From the NCBI GenBank assembly GCA_027574665.1, contig CM050650.1, forward strand, positions 104,505,086 through 104,569,085: 64,000 nt of DNA, given 5' to 3'. Shown here piece after piece: positions 12,901-25,648 of this stretch (position 1 is its first letter; each line of letters begins with the position of its first letter). Position numbers and translations under genes: made by a program. This DNA is from Rhynochetos jubatus (Eukaryota; Chordata; Aves; Eurypygiformes; Rhynochetidae). The notes below the pieces were generated by a model. It searched no databases and was not told the DNA's origin. It saw only the letters and a list, made by a program, of their open reading frames with translations.

Positions 12901-14913
12901 GTTGTTTTTTAAGATGGCAATATCTGCAGAGAAATATAACCTTTTAAATTTTTCTGCAGATAACACGGGCCCTATGGACTTTCAGATACCTAAGACTTTG
13001 TTGAGAATTTATGGGTATCATCTCTGACCTCATGCTCCTTGAATTATGCTTGTGTTCTGGCTTCAATGCCATGGTTTTTATTTTTATTGTAATTAATATA
13101 CAGTTAATTCCTCTGATTTTAACTGCAAACAAAACACCGAGTTGCTACTCTGTTTGAGCAAGGACAGAAAAAGTGATGCATATTCTTTTCCTTATTTAAC
13201 TGAAAGTGATTTGTAAGAGATTTATGTAATGGCAAAGTGACAGCACATTCAGCGTATAAGTACCTTTCTAATCCTACTGCGGATTGCAATGTTATTTGCA
13301 CCGATGAAGATAAAATGTAATTCTACTGAAAACAAATGAGTTATTCTCAGGTATGTAGGTTGCTGTAAAGCAGAAATAATGGTGTTGCAGCCTCCAGAGA
13401 ACCAAAGTTTTAGTATTTAATATTTGACAGGATAAAAAAGTAAGAGTAAGAGTAAAAGAATAAGAGTAGTTACCCTTCATCATTTCCATAGTCTGGATTA
13501 ATTGAATTCTGCACTTATCATAGCAGAAATGAATGAGAAAAGAAGCTTGGCAGAGCAATGTTTTCCTCTCCACAAAAATATTTTCAGATATGCTTTCTGA
13601 GATTTAAAGAGAAATCACAGCAAAGCCATAACACAAACAGAAGAAGTGCAGGCAACAAACAATTTAAAACTAAACTACTCTCCTGTTTTTCAAACTCATC
13701 CATGAGACATGAGTCCTGGAGTTGTGTTGGCATCTCACTGTCTCAGTGCAAACCTTTGAAGGCTGTTCAGGGGAGGAAAGAAATTACCAGGTACTTTTAC
13801 TGGGAAAGTTGTTTCTGGTTCCCTTTTCATTGTAATTTCACAGCGAGTGTTTGATAAAAGGTTGCTATGAATGTAGGCCCAGGAGTGGAAGGAGGCAATA
13901 CAAATCCTTTTTTCCAGACTTTTATGTCCCAGAACTGTGGTTCCCAAGAAAATGAGAACCTAGTTAGCATGTAGCACAAGCTAACCATTACAGCCTGACC
14001 TGTGCTGACTGAGGATGAGAAGATGGTAGTAGACCTGGGGCCAGAACAGGGCAGACAAAGTGGAAGAGCTGAACCCAGTGACATACAGAGCAATAACTTT
14101 CAGAACTCTCAGGTATGAACAAGTTTCAAAAATACTGGATTCTGTTAATGCTGGGGCTCAGCCATCTCTATTAGTGTATCAGCAGCAGCCAGGGGACTTC
14201 TCTTTCAATATTTCATCTGAATATTCAACTGAACAAAATCTTCAGGGCCTAATGCTATGTGAGTCTTCCAGACTAGCAATGTTACTGATGCATGTGGAAG
14301 GTAATGAAATCTCAGAAATAAATTACCTGGGTACTGAAGCAGAGATAGTTATGAAAACGAAAGTCTTTGCTTTTAGTAGTGATTTTCTGTAGGAGAATCT
14401 TGAGTTGCTATGTTGTGCAGTGAGCAATTCTGTGATAATCTCCAACATATGTTGGCTTGCACAATTAAGACTATTTTGCTTGTGTTTCTAGCACCTGGGA
14501 AAGTTGACTGAGTCTAAACAACTGTTTTCTAATTTGATTATATATGGCAATATTAATGGTCCAGATGTTTATTCGATATATTTAAATTTGTTTATACATA
14601 CTTCGGACATATCCAGGATGAATTGAAAACATGGTAAGTTTAATTCATTTCAAATTTCAAGTTTATTTCCTCTGTTGACTCATGGCCTGATGTTAGGAGT
14701 AATGTACCGTGTTGTTCTTGGACCCCAGTAATAGCTAATATATCTGATACTTGTGTGCTTCTACTTTATTTTCCTTCACTATTCTCAGATATAAACAGGC
14801 TAAGTCTGTCAGAGGCATGAGTTCAAATCCAGCCATGCAGTTACACGACTTGCAGTATGTCAAGATTTTCCTCACATTTTCTACTGAAATACTTTGTTTG
14901 GATGTTTGGAGCC
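9954..14913. other. Non-coding DNA
   Basis: No gene recognised. It includes an A21 run (11483-11503) and an AGTAAG-type hexamer repeat (about 13437-13468). A 146-codon open frame on the minus strand (11574-12014) and a 110-codon frame on the plus strand (14060-14392) show no domain or signal that I recognise. Confidence 0.5.
13437..13468. repeat. Short (AGTAAG)n hexamer repeat
   Basis: gtaagagtaagagtaaaaga is followed by one more degenerate unit. The same hexamer repeat recurs at 17773-17796. Confidence 0.75.
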
Positions 14914-15586
14914 TGTCATAGTTTAACCCCAGCCAGCAACTAAGTACCACACAGCTGCTTACTCACTCACCTCGTGGTGGGATGAGGGAGACAATCGAAA
15001 GGGTAAAAGTGAGAAAGCTTGTGGGTTGAGATAGAGACAGTTTAACAGGTAAAGCAAAAGCTGTGCACACAAGCAAAGCAAAACAAGGAATTCGTTCACC
15101 ACTTCCCATCGGCAGGCAAGTGTTCAGTCATCTCCAGGAAAGCAGAGCTCCATCACTCGTAACATTTACTTGGGAAGACAAGTGCCATCCTGCCAAATGT
15201 TCTCCTTCCTTCTTCCCCCAGCTTTATATGTGGAGCATGACATCATATGGAATCACAGAATTGCAGGGGGAGTTGAGTTAGAACAGACCTTAAAGATCAT
15301 CCAGTCCTAAAACCACTGCCATGGGAGGTCCATATGGTAGGGACTATCCCTTTGTTCAGTAGGGGTCAGCTTTCCCGGCTGTGTCCCCTCCCAGGTTCTT
15401 GTACACCCCCAGCCTACTCACTGGTGGGGTGGTGTGAGGAGCAAAAAAGGCCTTGACTTTGTGTAAGCACTGCTCAGCAATAACAAAAACATCTCTGTGT
15501 TAGCAACACTGTTTTCAGCCCAAATCCAAAACACAGCCCCGTACCAACAACTATGAAGAAAAATAAATCTATTCCAGCCAAACCCA
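14914..15586 (-). mobile_element. Solo LTR, ERVL-like, interrupted by a CR1 insertion
   Basis: The plus strand starts tgtcatagtttaaccccagc, the reverse complement of the end of the 9362 LTR, and ends ...ttccagccaaaccca. On the minus strand a TATAAAG box (plus ctttata at about 15221-15227) precedes the transcribed part. An 80-bp CR1 piece interrupts it at 15251-15330; without that piece the length would be about 590 bp, equal to the intact copy at 9362. No internal retroviral region remains. Confidence 0.8.
15251..15330 (-). mobile_element. CR1: Short CR1 insertion inside an LTR
   Basis: The plus strand reads aatcacagaattgcaggggg through cagaccttaaagatcatcca, the reverse complement of a CR1 3' end. 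It splits the LTR and is bordered on both sides by catatgg (15244-15250 and 15331-15337), a 7-bp direct duplication of the target. Only about 80 bp of the CR1 3' end was copied. Confidence 0.8.
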
Positions 15587-18250
15587 GCCTAGAGTCAAAC
15601 TGATCTCTGTTTCATATTACCTTGATTAGTAGACATGTTGTTGTAATATAATTGAGCAATAAAGCCTCCATGTCAAGTTCTAGACATGGATATCACTTGT
15701 AAACCTTGTAATTATCCAATAAGCACTCCTGCAGTCACTGTCATCACTTTGTTATTGTATTCTGTGATCTTTTTACATGGGATAAGTAATAATGACTACT
15801 GATTTTATTTTTTTTTTTTGTCAATTAATTATCAAGTAATGTTTTCACAAAGATGTTTTCTCCTACTCAGCCAACTATATAGATGGTCAAGCCATATTAA
15901 TAAAATTAATTCTTTGCAATTTGGCCCATTATTTCATGAATAATTTATGTGGAAATGATTGGTCCAGGTTCTCAGATGCTTTTAATCAGAAGAGCTCTAT
16001 TGGAACCCAGAGAATTTTGCTGATTAAAACCAGCTGAAAATTTGACCCATCTGCTGCCACAGTGGCCTTAGTGTTGAACATAGTCTTTAACATGGTATTA
16101 ATTTGTATAAGCTAAGGTTGCTTTACTTTTAAACTTTTGTTAACTTTCTTAACATGAGTACTCTCACAACCTTACTGATATCTTAGCAGTTTAGCATTCA
16201 TTTGAGTTGATTCAGTTGGCTAAATCTTGAAAATCTTTTCAACAGGGCATCAGTTGATCAAGAAAACATACGCTTCTAAGAAAAAGACAAACCATGATGT
16301 TGTAAGAGCGACATAAGGACAATCCCTTTTATATACTGATCATGGCACTCACTGTCAATCATAAGTACTATGCTCTCAGTTTCTGCTCTCCTTTCTGTAG
16401 GTACTGTTGCAATCGCAAGACTTAAAAATGAAATAAATTTGTATTGGCCTTACCATGGCATCACAGTGAGGAACATTAGAGCTGAGAAAGAAGTGTCTTC
16501 ATCTCACATGTCTCTATTCTACCAGTAACAAATTTAGTCATTGAGCAGCAACTCCTGCAGACAGTAGGTGGATCAACATCTCAGCATGTGCATTACCTAA
16601 TGAAGCTAAGTGATAATTTTAGCATGTCCTTTGGAAATGGTCACAAAATTCAGATGGTGAGGTTTCTGCGTAATGCTCTAACTTGTCAGCAGACTAGCAA
16701 AAGTGAAGGACGTCTGAATGTTAAGGATTTCTGTTATACTGTAAAAGCCTTTAAAACAAGAATAGAAAAGTAAATAGTTTAAGAAGAGTTAAAGGTTATT
16801 TTTGACGAAAAATTTTAGGAGAAAAGGTGACGTTCTCCCTCATTAAACTGGAGGAAATGTTCTTTCCAGTCCCTTCTTTCAGAAACAACAATGGTGAAAC
16901 CGAATTAAACTGCAGCACGGAGAAACGTTAACAGCATTTGTAAGGCCCCATTTTCACTTCAGCAGAAAGGACAATATTCCTGCAAGAAAGTAGTGAGATT
17001 GAAAGTAACAGAATGTATTTATAAATGCACTTCCTCAGTTTTATACAGGAAGTTGGGAACTAGTCTGTGGGACTCCATGTGAGTGAGCAGGGGGAGAAGG
17101 AAAGAGTGGGGTTCCACAGAACTGGGCACCAGGAAAAATAATTTTTCAGAGACAATTGGTACCAAATGTATGAAAGAGACCCAATTTCCACATTCTTTCC
17201 CATAACAGAAGCTTAGCACAAAATACTGGTGCTATCCAATTATTTTTTTGATGTTTGTTTGTTTGAGAGTGACCTGGTAATTATTGAATTATTATTTATA
17301 TTATTGACCAGAAGAAAACAAAGTGTTTGGAGGAAAAACTAAATCAAAATGCCCAGAAGGATGCTCACACATTATTGGAAAAAAGATACTTTTCTTCTAA
17401 TTATTCATATTGTTCTGGTAATTAACTGAATTTCATCCCCTAACTTCTAATTTAGTGTTGAAATTATGAATGTTCGTAATGTCGGGGAATGCCAATGTAT
17501 TATTTTTGTTAGTAACCTGAATTGTGAAATTATTTTGGCAATTCTTTGGGAAGATATTATTTACCACACTATCTAGAAAAATTTGCTTCAATGGAATAGA
17601 TAGCAGGTTTTCATGTACAGACAATATAGAATTTCATAATTGACTGTAAAGAATGTTTTGGGTGTTTAATTGTTTTTGCTAATGCTAATTTCTTACTTTG
17701 CCATGGGAAAAGGACCATATTAGTCTAGGTCTAACTGTGTGCAACCTTTCATTTTTGGGCTGAAGGTACAAAAGTAAGAGTAAGAGTAAGAGAATTCAAA
17801 CCTATTTGAAGCATTACTTCAACGTATTTTGATAAATTATAATTTACCTAGTTTGATCTATAATTTCTTTGAGGTTCGTATTTTGTGTCTGTGGCCTACA
17901 ACATATAATTTATAATATTCTATAAATAAATAACAAAAACCTGCTCACATCTAAAATTATCTGATTTAGCATTTATGCCTCATATTCTGAGTGCCTGTTT
18001 TCAGTCATATCGACTTTTTCATAGATTCAGCTATACACCACTTCTCAATTTTAATTGCTTTTTTAGCAGGCAGGTTGATTTCTTTCTTTATAATGAGACA
18101 GAATAGCTAAAGACTTGGTGTTTACCAATGGGATAGTTTACCATTAATTTCAAGTACAGTTCAGTATAGTAATTTGTAAAGGAATTACTGAAATTTCTGG
18201 TTTCTATTAGCATTCATTCATTTAAATGTGAATTACGTTTTTACCTTATT
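15587..18250. other. AT-rich non-coding DNA
   Basis: No gene or dispersed repeat recognised. It holds an AGTAAG repeat at 17773-17796 and short T runs. Confidence 0.55.
17773..17796. repeat. Short (AGTAAG)n hexamer repeat
   Basis: aagtaagagtaagagtaaga gives almost four units of the hexamer seen at 13437-13468, about 4.3 kb away. Confidence 0.75.
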
Positions 18251-18252
18251 GC

Positions 18253-18603
18253 AGCCTTCCAGTACCTGAAAGGGGCCTACAAGGAAGCTGGGGGGGGACT
18301 TTTTACAAGGGCCTGTAGTGACAGGACAAGGGGTAATGGGTTTAAATTGAAAGCAGGGAGATTTAGATTAGATATCAGCAAGAAGTTCTTCATGGAGAGG
18401 GTGGTGAGGCACTGGAACAGGTTGCCCAGAGAAGCTGTGGATGCCCCATCCCTGGAAGTGTTCAAGGCCAGGCTGGATGAGGCTTTGAGCAACCTGGTCT
18501 AGTGGAGGGTGTCCCTGCCCATGGCAGGGGGGTTGGAACTAGATGATCTTTAAGGTCCCTTCCAACCCAAACCATTCTACGATTCTATGATTGATTCTAT
18601 GAT
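18253..18603 (+). mobile_element. CR1: CR1 LINE 3' end, relatively well preserved
   Basis: A typical CR1 3' segment: ttccagtacctgaaaggggc at the left, then gttcttcatggagagggtgg, ggaacaggttgcccagagaa and gatctttaaggtcccttcca. It ends with two copies of the terminal repeat (attctatgattgattctatg). The 3' end is intact and the 5' side is truncated, as in most CR1 copies. It is less mutated than the CR1 DNA directly downstream. Translation of the ORF2 tail is broken. Confidence 0.92.
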
Positions 18604-19222
18604 ACTGTTTAACATCTTTATCCTTGACTTGGAGAAGGCAGTGGAGTGCACTCCTTATTCAACACTTTTAATATACACATTAAGAACACTCCAAATACAC
18701 ATTAGACTGATCTGGGAAACTCCACCCTGTTTTAGCACACCCCTAATATAAGAAAGACTGGAATGAGTTCAGCAGAGGCAACTAAGATGGAAGGTGGCTG
18801 GAGGAATTTTCCTGTGAAGAGAGGCTGACCTCGTACATCCCTGAGACAAGACCACTTCAGGGAGACTGAGAAGAGGAAACCGTGCCTGGAGGCTGTATTT
18901 CCAAGAAGAAATATCTGAAATAAAGAGCCTAGCTGACTACACTGATGTGCACAGTGGGATAACTACAGACAGTGGTCTTAAATTAGAGTAAGTTCAGTGC
19001 GTGAAAGGTAAATAATTTTCACAGTGAGGACAACCAAGCAATGGAGGAGGTTGCTGAGAGAGGCTGTGCAGTCTTCATCCCAGGGTGTTTTAAAGGTTCA
19101 AGTGGTTGAAGTTCTGAGCAACCTGGTTTGGTGGCATAACTGGTATGGCCTTGAGCAGAGGGTTTGTACTACAGACTTCCTGAGGTGTCTTACATCCTGA
19201 ATGGTTCTGTGAGTTCTGATTC
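18604..19222 (+). mobile_element. CR1: Older, degraded CR1 LINE fragment
   Basis: Directly after the younger CR1 the sequence resumes with CR1 phrases in the same orientation: gtttaacatctttatccttg, aggctgacctcgtacatccc, aggttgctgagagaggctgt and ttctgagcaacctggtttgg. Divergence and gaps are much greater than in the 18253-18603 copy. Either the younger copy inserted beside or within this older one, or the two integrated near each other independently. Confidence 0.75.
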
Positions 19223-20918
19223 CCAAACACTCCTGGGTTTAGTTGGACAACTCCCATTGACTTTGAATGGCAAATTTACACATGATTATTCACTTACAAA
19301 AACCCAACTGATTGTGCATGCTTTCAGGCCAAGCATATAGGCTAGTATGTGAACTGCACTCTGCCCTTTGTGCTAGACATCACACAGAATGCCTTCACTA
19401 GTATTATTTTTGGTAGTTTGAAAACAATTTGAGCATTATAAGGTACTTAGCCTTTGTGCTCTTGAACAGGTAAGTTTGCAGTGCAAAAATCAAACATCAC
19501 AACATATTCTCATTTTATGACCATTACCTTATATTTTTGTTGCACCTATGAATAAACTAGATAAATCAGGAAGAGCTTCACTGGCAATAGCGTTACATAC
19601 AGAAGAAAGAACACATCATTGTATCTTTCGAATGGCTTCATTGTCTCTGACTCCATCATTCTTCCTTCTTATTTTGTCAATGTAATTTCTGTATTTTGAT
19701 GTCCAGTGTTTTAAATTAATCAGTTCAAGCTTTTCTGATATATTCTAATGCAGTCTGCTCCTTCAGTTCTCTATTTTTAATGGAATTACTTTGATTTTCT
19801 TAATTTAGAAATTTCTTCCATCTAAACACTAATTTTCCTTTAAGTACTATGTTACAACTGTAGATAGTTTTAGATATCCTTCAGCTACAGACATACATTA
19901 GAAAGATGTTGTCTTTCAGTTATGAAATTAGTATGTAGTTGACTTTCCATTAACAACTTGAGATTTTTTTAATGAGTATACTGTCAATATCTCCTACACC
20001 CTTTTTTTTATTCTTTAAGAAAAGTTGCTTCAGGCATGTATATACACACCTATGTATATTTACCATTTTAATAAAATACACTTTCTTTTCAGATAGTATC
20101 ACATGTTTGTCACTTAGCAATTTTTATGAGTATCATCATTGGGAGTTTAACAGGAATGTACCTAATGTTTTAGGGCAATTACATATTTCAGAGCTAGTAA
20201 TGGTAGGAACTGCCTTGGCAGGCAAAGAATCTCATTAGTGAGAGTTCGCCAGGTGTTCGTAAGAATATTTTCCTTATGGGACAAAGGGAAAATTCAAAAA
20301 TTAGGTTTTCTTCAAATGACAAAATTTGCTCGTTCTTTAATATGAGTTGGGAGTGCAGCAGAACTCAGGTCCACACTTTTTCCTGTAAATAAGAGAAGAA
20401 AATTTTCTGGCAAGGAAGAAACACCCCTAGTGGGAAAATGGGCCTGGTTATTAATTTTAAACAGGAATCACAGTCAAAGCTTCCCCAAAAGGCCTTCATT
20501 TTTCTGATTCACATACTCTAAAAAGTTTTGAAATTTAAAAGAGAAACAAAATTGCAAAATTGCATATACTTTCAGGGTGCTCTGTCCATCTAGTAGGAAC
20601 TATGTTTTTAGAGATATTGCCCAGCTTTGAACACCTTTTGAAAAATAGAAATCAGAAAAATTCCAGTCATCCAGATAGGTAGCACTTCACATCAAGGATT
20701 GCAATAAGTTGTAGCAGGTTAGAAATGCACCAAGATAACTCATTCAGTGAATTCCAGTAAGAAATGAGCAAACTGAGACCTGTGGTGGGAAAGAGAAGTC
20801 TATGACAAGACAATTTAGACAACTACAGGTAATCCTAGGAAAATATATAACATTTCACACTAATATAAACTGCATAAAATAGTTGTATGCAGCTGAGAAA
20901 CTGATGCTGGAATAAATA
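19223..20918. other. AT-rich non-coding DNA
   Basis: No gene or repeat recognised. Frames are under 90 codons and lack motifs. Confidence 0.55.
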
Positions 20919-20972
20919 ATAGAATCATGGAATCACAGAATGGCTTGGGTTGGAAAGGACCTTTAAGATAGC
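20919..20972 (-). mobile_element. CR1: Very short CR1 3' end
   Basis: The plus strand reads agaatcatggaatcacagaa and then gggttggaaaggacctttaa, the reverse complement of the last ~50 bp of CR1. It is a severely 5'-truncated copy. Confidence 0.85.
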
Positions 20973-22994
20973 CTTAAATGTAAAAACTGTAATTTCAGCT
21001 TCTATGGTTTCAGCTGTTATGTGCAAGTGCCAAAGAGGATCGCACAGAAGAGGTGTTTGCAGACACAATTTGTGACCAGTTATTGTGATGAGCTGCCTTT
21101 AAATGACTTCCACACTTAGACTTCACCTAGTTCCAAAGGATGAGTGTCCCTACCAGCTACAGAAAACATTACATTTTTACTAGATGGTCACTAATCTTTT
21201 AGACTTTTAGAAATACATCAAATCTTTGTGTATCTGCATAGTCAGGTGAGATATTGTTAAATGTAATGACATTTCACAGAAGGAATGATCTCCTGATTTT
21301 CAAGCAATAGAGGTAACACTTTGGGTCGTTTAAGTCCAGTGGAATTTTTTATTTGATTTCAGTCAGACAAAACCTTTTCCCAGAGTCTGTCTCTTGTTCA
21401 TTGTGTAATCCTTATTTAGTCAACAAAGCCTGGTACCTTGCTTTGTTCACATTTACATTGCTTAGTGCATTCTCGCCTCTTTCACTGTGTCTAGTCATTT
21501 CTTGTGACACAGCCTCACCTGAAGCACGTCATCTCGTTGGGCACGTGACTGAATGCCTTCATTAATCATGACATTCGCATTAGTCAGATACTGAGGTCAC
21601 CCTTGCTAACAGCTAAATGTCAGCAGAGAAAATTCCATGGGCCTAATGGAACTTGCATTTAGAATAGTAATTTCTAAAAAAAAAAAAATCTTCTGATTCC
21701 TGGTGGTATGGATTTTCTGTGTCAGTATAAAACCCCATCCTTTAATACATAAAAAGTAATATTTAATCTCCTTTTAGATAAACTGAAATGTATTGTGTTT
21801 TGTGAGTATGTATTCACTGCTCTTAACAAATGTCATAAATTGTGTTTTAAAGCTAAAAGTCTCATGTTGAAAAACTACAGAAAGGAGAATCATGGAGAAA
21901 AAGTTCTTGTAGATGAGAGAAAATATGCTTGGGTATCGCTAAACCTTGGGCACACCCATAAAAATATTTTCTATTTTGGAATGCAGTGTCTCAACTCCTG
22001 TATCAATTACACCAGTCAAAGCTGGACTTGCGTACATTCAACACATATTTCTGTAATATATCAATTTAGAAAAAATACAGTAACTGGTCATTTATTACAC
22101 TAACAAACCCCCTTTTATTGGTACCAGGAATAACTGCACATTTTCGGCAAGAAAAAAAAGGAAAGTTTTTGCTGTGTAAATAATAGATAAAGAACAACAA
22201 CAAAAAAAGCATAATCCAGCTATCTTCTCCCCAGGGAAAAATAAACCCTATAAGCCCAATTTGTGCAGAAAGATCCATTAGGCAGGAAGTTAGTAAGCCA
22301 GAGTCTGTCCTATGACTCTGAGGGGAATAACTTAATGTTGGGAGTTTGGTGCCTTAAATAAGAAATTGCGGAAGGAAGGAAGAAATTCCAGCATTTCATT
22401 ATTTCTCATTAGCAATTTGCTCTAAAAACACTTTGTCTGGACAAACATTTTACAACACGAGTGTATAAACTGGAAGGACACCGAGTGTTATAATAAAGCA
22501 ATTATTATCAAGAGGCTACATTTCGACTCCTAGCACTTCCACTCTGGACATGTTCTGCATCCCCAGGGGGCTTGGAGAGGTGTGTCATTTTAATACACAC
22601 CAGGAAAGAAGAATAAGGTCTGAAGTATCATCTGTCTGAAGCTTATATTCTCAACTGAGTTATGTGCAGGGAGATTTCTAAGCCTCAGAAGACTGTAACC
22701 TTATATGTTCTGGTTACATGTACGGCATTTCAACATTTAATTCCATTAAGCACTATGGTCTATGCTGCTGCATTTTTAGGCAGAAAGCTGCATTTTGAAT
22801 GCAGAAGTTAAAACACATCTCCTTCCAGGATCGCAAAATGTGAAAGTAGTGGGATGCTGTGGATATCCTGACACACTGTATGCAAATTCAGTGTTCCCAA
22901 TCTTAAGAAAATACATTTGGGTAAGGTTTGGTTGTCATATAATAAGTTTATGTGATTGTGTTTCTGTGCCTGACTTTAAAGTCAATGTGGAAAT
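20973..22994. other. AT-rich non-coding DNA
   Basis: Nothing recognised apart from short A runs, for example near 21669-21690. Confidence 0.5.
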
Positions 22995-23105
22995 ATAGAA
23001 TCATAGCATCATTTAGGTTGGAAAAGACCCTTAAGATCATTGAGCCCAACTGTAAACCTAATGCTAGCAAGTCCACCACTAAATCATTTCCCTAAGCACC
23101 ATGTA
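22995..23105 (-). mobile_element. CR1: CR1 3' fragment
   Basis: The plus strand reads atagaatcatagcatcattt, then ggttggaaaagacccttaag and atcattgagcccaactgtaa, the reverse complement of a CR1 3' end of roughly 110 bp. The phrase ccaccactaaatcatttccc belongs to the same element. The left end is the CR1 3' terminus. Confidence 0.88.
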
Positions 23106-25600
23106 TATATGTACACTTACAAACACACAGAGTTCCTAATCTATTTGCTACTGAAAACAGGGCCAACCTTTCCACTGACGGTAATGCTGGCTGACTGGGG
23201 ACATATATACATATACACTTATGTTCAAAAGATGGCTTTAGCGGGTGTTTGTATGATACTTCTAAGATAGCTAGTGTCTGTATTTTCTAATTCTTCTTGC
23301 CTTTGCCTTTCTCCCCTTTTTGTCAGGAAGTGGAACCTGAAACATCATTTCATGCAGAAAGGTAAAGTGGGAATGGGATCAAGGATCACGAGAGAGAAAA
23401 AATCAGAACTGGAGGAGCAGTATACAACAAAAGCCATTTTCCTTGTAATGTAGGAAAGGTTTCTCTGACCCAGTAAAAGTCAGAATCTCTTAGGTATTTC
23501 AAAAATTCCACTTTGTTTTCCTCTAACAAGGCTGTTCTCACATGGGTCTGTCATGCTGCTGATTGCTGATGGAGACCTTAAGACCCCACAAGGAACACGT
23601 CTGATACAAAGCTTTTGTGAAAATTATATGTCTGGATTTCCTGGAAATGCAGTCACAATGGTACATAAAAGGGCAAAGGACTAAGGGTGTGATACGACTC
23701 TCATCAAAACTGAATGGGGATAGACCACTTCTTAGAAACATGATGGCGGTATGGTTGTGAGAGATTCAGCAGTGCTTGGGTTATAAATCTTTCCTGAAGG
23801 ATGCCCGTGCATCTTTAACTTCTGCGACATAAAGAACAAAAACCGCAAAATGATCTTTCATGTTTGTGGATTGTGCAACTCTAATACATTTATTCACAGT
23901 TACTGTAGATTCTATTTCTTCAAAAAAACAGGGTATGCCAGGCTGGAGAGAGGAAGGCTGGTTGTCTCTTTTATTCTGCCTACTGCATACTGGGTTGCAC
24001 AGGGAAATGCCTGCAAGAAGGGAGACAATTTCTCGCCTGACAGTAACAGATGTCTTCTGTGGGAAGGCCACTTCAGACAGTAAGGTGAGGTGGAGAGAGT
24101 GAAAAGGGACAAGTAGAAGTCATCTCAGCAAATTAACAGTCCTCTGCAAGAGCAGGACAAGGGAGATCACAATGGAGAGCAAGAAGCAGTCATACAGCCT
24201 GGCCTGAAGAATAGCAGGTGTCAAAACTAATGCTCAGAACCAAGAATTAAGTCTGGAAAGTTTTGTAACCTAGAAAGCCTTGAAGTTGTTAAATTGAAAC
24301 TCTGGTAGGGACAAAGTGTATGAGTGCTGGACACAGTGAAGTCATTCCGCTTTGTCTTGTGCTTAGTGACAAGTTTAAACCCTATGCATTGTGTCCTCTG
24401 TGTTCAGTCAAATATAGATTATATCTGTCTTTGTATCAGATTATATCCTAGTAATGAAGTCTACATGGTGGTGGGGAAGAAGTTTTCTCTCAAATGTTGA
24501 TGTGACTACTAGCATTGAATTACCATGATATCCAAAGTTCTGCTGTACGTGCTCGCTATAGGGAAGCCCCACAGTTGATATTTTAACTATTTGAGAATGC
24601 ACGGGCCTTCATTCTGTTAGTCATTAGTCACTAGCAATTTGCCATTGTTTTCACTGGCATAAAAGTAATAAGGAGTGAGGATTAAGAAGCAGCAGACATT
24701 GTGGAAAATTTTCCTAAGGTTTTCTGTCTGCTATACTCAACAATTTTTTTTTCTGCAGACTTGCCAACCTTCAGAGACTTTTGGTGTGATTTTCTATACT
24801 TTATGCAAGATGAGTATGACAAAACCTGTACGTGTTGACCTGGCATAACATGCAATGTGCAGTAAGTCTGAACAAGCACAACTGTGTTGTGAACCACAAC
24901 ACAAGAGACAGTCACTTTATCCCTTCGAATTGTCACTTGCTGACATTGCCATGGCAATCCATGGCAGTACAACCATTGATCTGTACTGTATTAGTCCAAC
25001 ACTCTTTAGCATTATTTTCAGTCAGGCAGCATATATTGGCTGCACTGCATTAAGCAGTTGAGCATTGTGTAGCATCATTTCATTTGGATCCAGTCTCTAC
25101 TAGCAATCACACCCTCCTGTTTATTCTGCATATTCACAGTTCTGCAGCCCTCAGACCACTCTGTACTGTACTGCATATAGTCTTGTGCCTCAACAATATA
25201 AGTCTTCTTACTTAAGTGCTTCTCTATCAACCCTACCCCTTGCCCAGAAGGTGAAAGAAGACAACTTCTATTTCAATACTGGTTAACAGCATGTGATGGT
25301 CCATATGCCCAAACTGCTTCCTATAGCGAGTACCAGATTAGTACTTGGTGGTTCACAATGACTCAGTTTTCAATCCAAAAAGTCATGCAGGAAACGTAGA
25401 AATATGGAAGAGCAAGTTAATTCTCTTATAATTTTGTCAGTCTGAGTATGTGAAGTTATGGTTTCTCTTTCATTCCTTTTTCATTCCAGAAGCTTGCAAT
25501 TGCCCCTTCGATATATTTTTGTGCCTCTATCATTTGGATTAATCCAATTTAATGTGGATCATTTCACTGATACTATTGCCTTTCAAAGAGCACAGTGCTA

Positions 25601-25648
<48 letters not shown>

